A stretch of DNA of 64,000 nucleotides from Candidatus Zixiibacteriota bacterium (GTDB taxonomy: Bacteria; Zixibacteria; MSB-5A5; GN15; FEB-12), in assembly GCA_029860345.1 (NCBI GenBank), contig JAOUBJ010000006.1, positions 186,001 through 250,000 on the forward strand, in the 5' to 3' direction. Shown here one piece after another: positions 63,028 to 64,000 of this stretch. Below the pieces are notes generated by a model. The model searched no databases and had not been told where the DNA came from. It worked only from the letters and a program-made list of their open reading frames with translations. Each line of letters begins with the position of its first letter. Positions within the stretch are counted from its first letter, which is position 1. The position numbers were made by a program, and so were the translations under genes.

Positions 63028-63473
63028 CTACAACTCCGTTATATCATTTGTGTCTTCGTGAGTATCAGCATAACGAATACAAGAGGGATTAGTTCCGGCA
63101 TTCGTACATCTCTTTCCATTAACGGTGACGTTCGACTCGGAAGGCCGGCGGGCGGAAACCTCCAAGCGGTTCCGCCAGAGCGCAGTAGTAGGGAAAGATC
63201 CCTGTGCTCTTGGCTTCCTTGGCGGCATCCCTCCTACGGCGGACCTTCTGCGCAGGGATGCCGCCCTACAAAACTTGTGTCCGCGTGATCTTCAGATCGC
63301 GCGGAAGGCTGTCAGGCGAGTCGCCTTACAGCACGTTCGGATGTGGTGTTGGGCGACCCCGCCCGACACCGACCGTTCGGACGAAAGAACCAGAAGCGCT
63401 ACCGCCCCGCGTGTCTACCTGCCGACAGAGGTGGTTCGAAGACGGACCCACCCTACTCTGCTACAAAACACGG
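63028..63473. other. Intergenic region with dispersed repeats
   Basis: This 446-base gap holds hairpin repeats: a GGCGGCATCCC/GGGATGCCGCC pair with a CCCTAC tail (about 63222-63275), the palindrome GCTGTCAGGCGAGTCGCCTT (63308-63327), the GTGTTGGGCGACC repeat (63346-63370) and a hairpin at 63431-63460. No gene is supported. Confidence 0.6.
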
Positions 63474-64000
63474 TTACCTCGAAGCAGCATCATGCACGAT
63501 CTGAGCGTAGCGCGCTGCCAGGGGACCGGAAGCGTAGGTGGCTTGTGCGTATTCGTTTCCGGCAGCCGCCAGTCGGCCACGCAGAGAACTGTCCTGGAGC
63601 AGTCGAGTGATCGCCGCAGCGAGGGAGCCAACACTGTCCGGTGCGGCCAATAAGCCGCGCTGCTCATGTGCGATTATGTCGGTGATCCCGCCGCTGGCCA
63701 CTCCGACCACCGCCGTGCCGCATAACATGGCCTCGGACAAGGCCATGCCAAATCCCTCGCGGTAGGAATTCAGCACCACGATTGAAGCTCGATTGTAGAT
63801 GGTACGCAGTTCAGCCTGGGAGACTGGGGCGTGGATGATCACTTTTCCGGTGAGGTCAAGAGATTGTATCTGCCGTTCGATTTCCCCCTGCAAAGGACCG
63901 CCGCCGTAAAGCTCAAGCCTCGCTTCGGGGACTTCGTGTGTAACCTGCGCGAAGGCGTCGATAAGATAACTCACCCGCTTCTGCTGAGTGAACCGCGTTA
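63474..64000 (-). CDS. Glycosyltransferase family 4 protein (5' end missing)
   Basis: The frame is open to the right edge, so the N-terminal part is missing. The 175 visible residues are the GT-B C-terminal domain: RFTQQKRVSYLIDAFAQV, LELYGGGPLQGEIERQI, VIIHAPVSQAEL and the EGFGMALSEAMLCGTAVV nucleotide-sugar-binding motif with the conserved Glu pair. It transfers sugar from NDP-sugar, probably in surface polysaccharide synthesis, with the acceptor unknown. Confidence 0.92.
   Translation of the reverse strand, partial: TRFTQQKRVSYLIDAFAQVTHEVPEARLELYGGGPLQGEIERQIQSLDLTGKVIIHAPVSQAELRTIYNRASIVVLNSYREGFGMALSEAMLCGTAVVGVASGGITDIIAHEQRGLLAAPDSVGSLAAAITRLLQDSSLRGRLAAAGNEYAQATYASGPLAARYAQIVHDAASR

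Overview
The window looks like chromosome from an uncultured bacterium of the Fibrobacteres-Chlorobi-Bacteroidetes (FCB) superphylum, most like candidate phylum Zixibacteria or a close relative. The evidence is a 2017-residue SprA-type type IX secretion (T9SS) translocon protein, a secreted protein with a T9SS C-terminal sorting domain, paired dockerin-like repeats ending in GGP/SGP, many lipoproteins and a TCA-type 2-oxoglutarate:ferredoxin oxidoreductase. This placement is inferred from protein content only. No rRNA, tRNA, CRISPR array, prophage or intact insertion sequence was recognised.

Layout. 1-2480: the 3' end of a dockerin-type secreted protein, a lipoprotein with exact 29-residue repeats, and an island of dispersed DNA repeats. 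2481-7190: a TPR lipoprotein, then a plus-strand run dprA-like / yigZ / PfkB kinase / PAP2 phosphatase / macrodomain. 7215-9421: two lipoproteins. 10012-25490: a long minus-strand block with recG, a DUF1844 protein, murB, sprA, glutaminyl cyclase, selA, selB and an amidohydrolase. 26397-30710: a CPBP membrane protease, a large FG-GAP / thrombospondin-3 / dockerin / T9SS-sorted protein and an unknown membrane-anchored protein. 30989-45630: a central-metabolism block on the minus strand with icd, mdh, a LarA-type racemase, ndk, korCBAD, sucD, sucC, a CCA-adding enzyme, carbamate kinase, a COG2403-like GTPase and an aldehyde dehydrogenase. 45992-48463: a barrel-like protein, tgt, and a small secreted protein lying between tgt and a broken copy of the tgt 5' end. 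48706-55540: a housekeeping operon smg / coaC / coaB / udg / dnaB / mlaE / mlaF / radA. 55994-60345: a frameshifted HExxH metallopeptidase with dockerin repeats and an IPTL-CTERM-like surface protein. 60574-63027: YceI, a Calx-beta/cytochrome lipoprotein and a heme c/beta-barrel protein. The right edge holds a partial glycosyltransferase.

How genes fit together. SprA, glutaminyl cyclase and T9SS-tagged cargo point to an outer-membrane export system with N-terminal pyroglutamate capping. Icd, Kor, Suc and Mdh give a ferredoxin-linked TCA segment that could run either way. The LarA homologue beside mdh suggests D/L-malate interconversion. SelA and SelB imply selenocysteine use, although no selenoprotein or tRNA-Sec was seen here.

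The most unusual items are the duplicated tgt 5' end flanking a foreign-looking ORF, the heme-barrel fusion operon, the LarA-Mdh pairing, one-base frame breaks in coaBC and in the metallopeptidase gene, a four-unit 20-bp array, and several families of dispersed intergenic hairpins.
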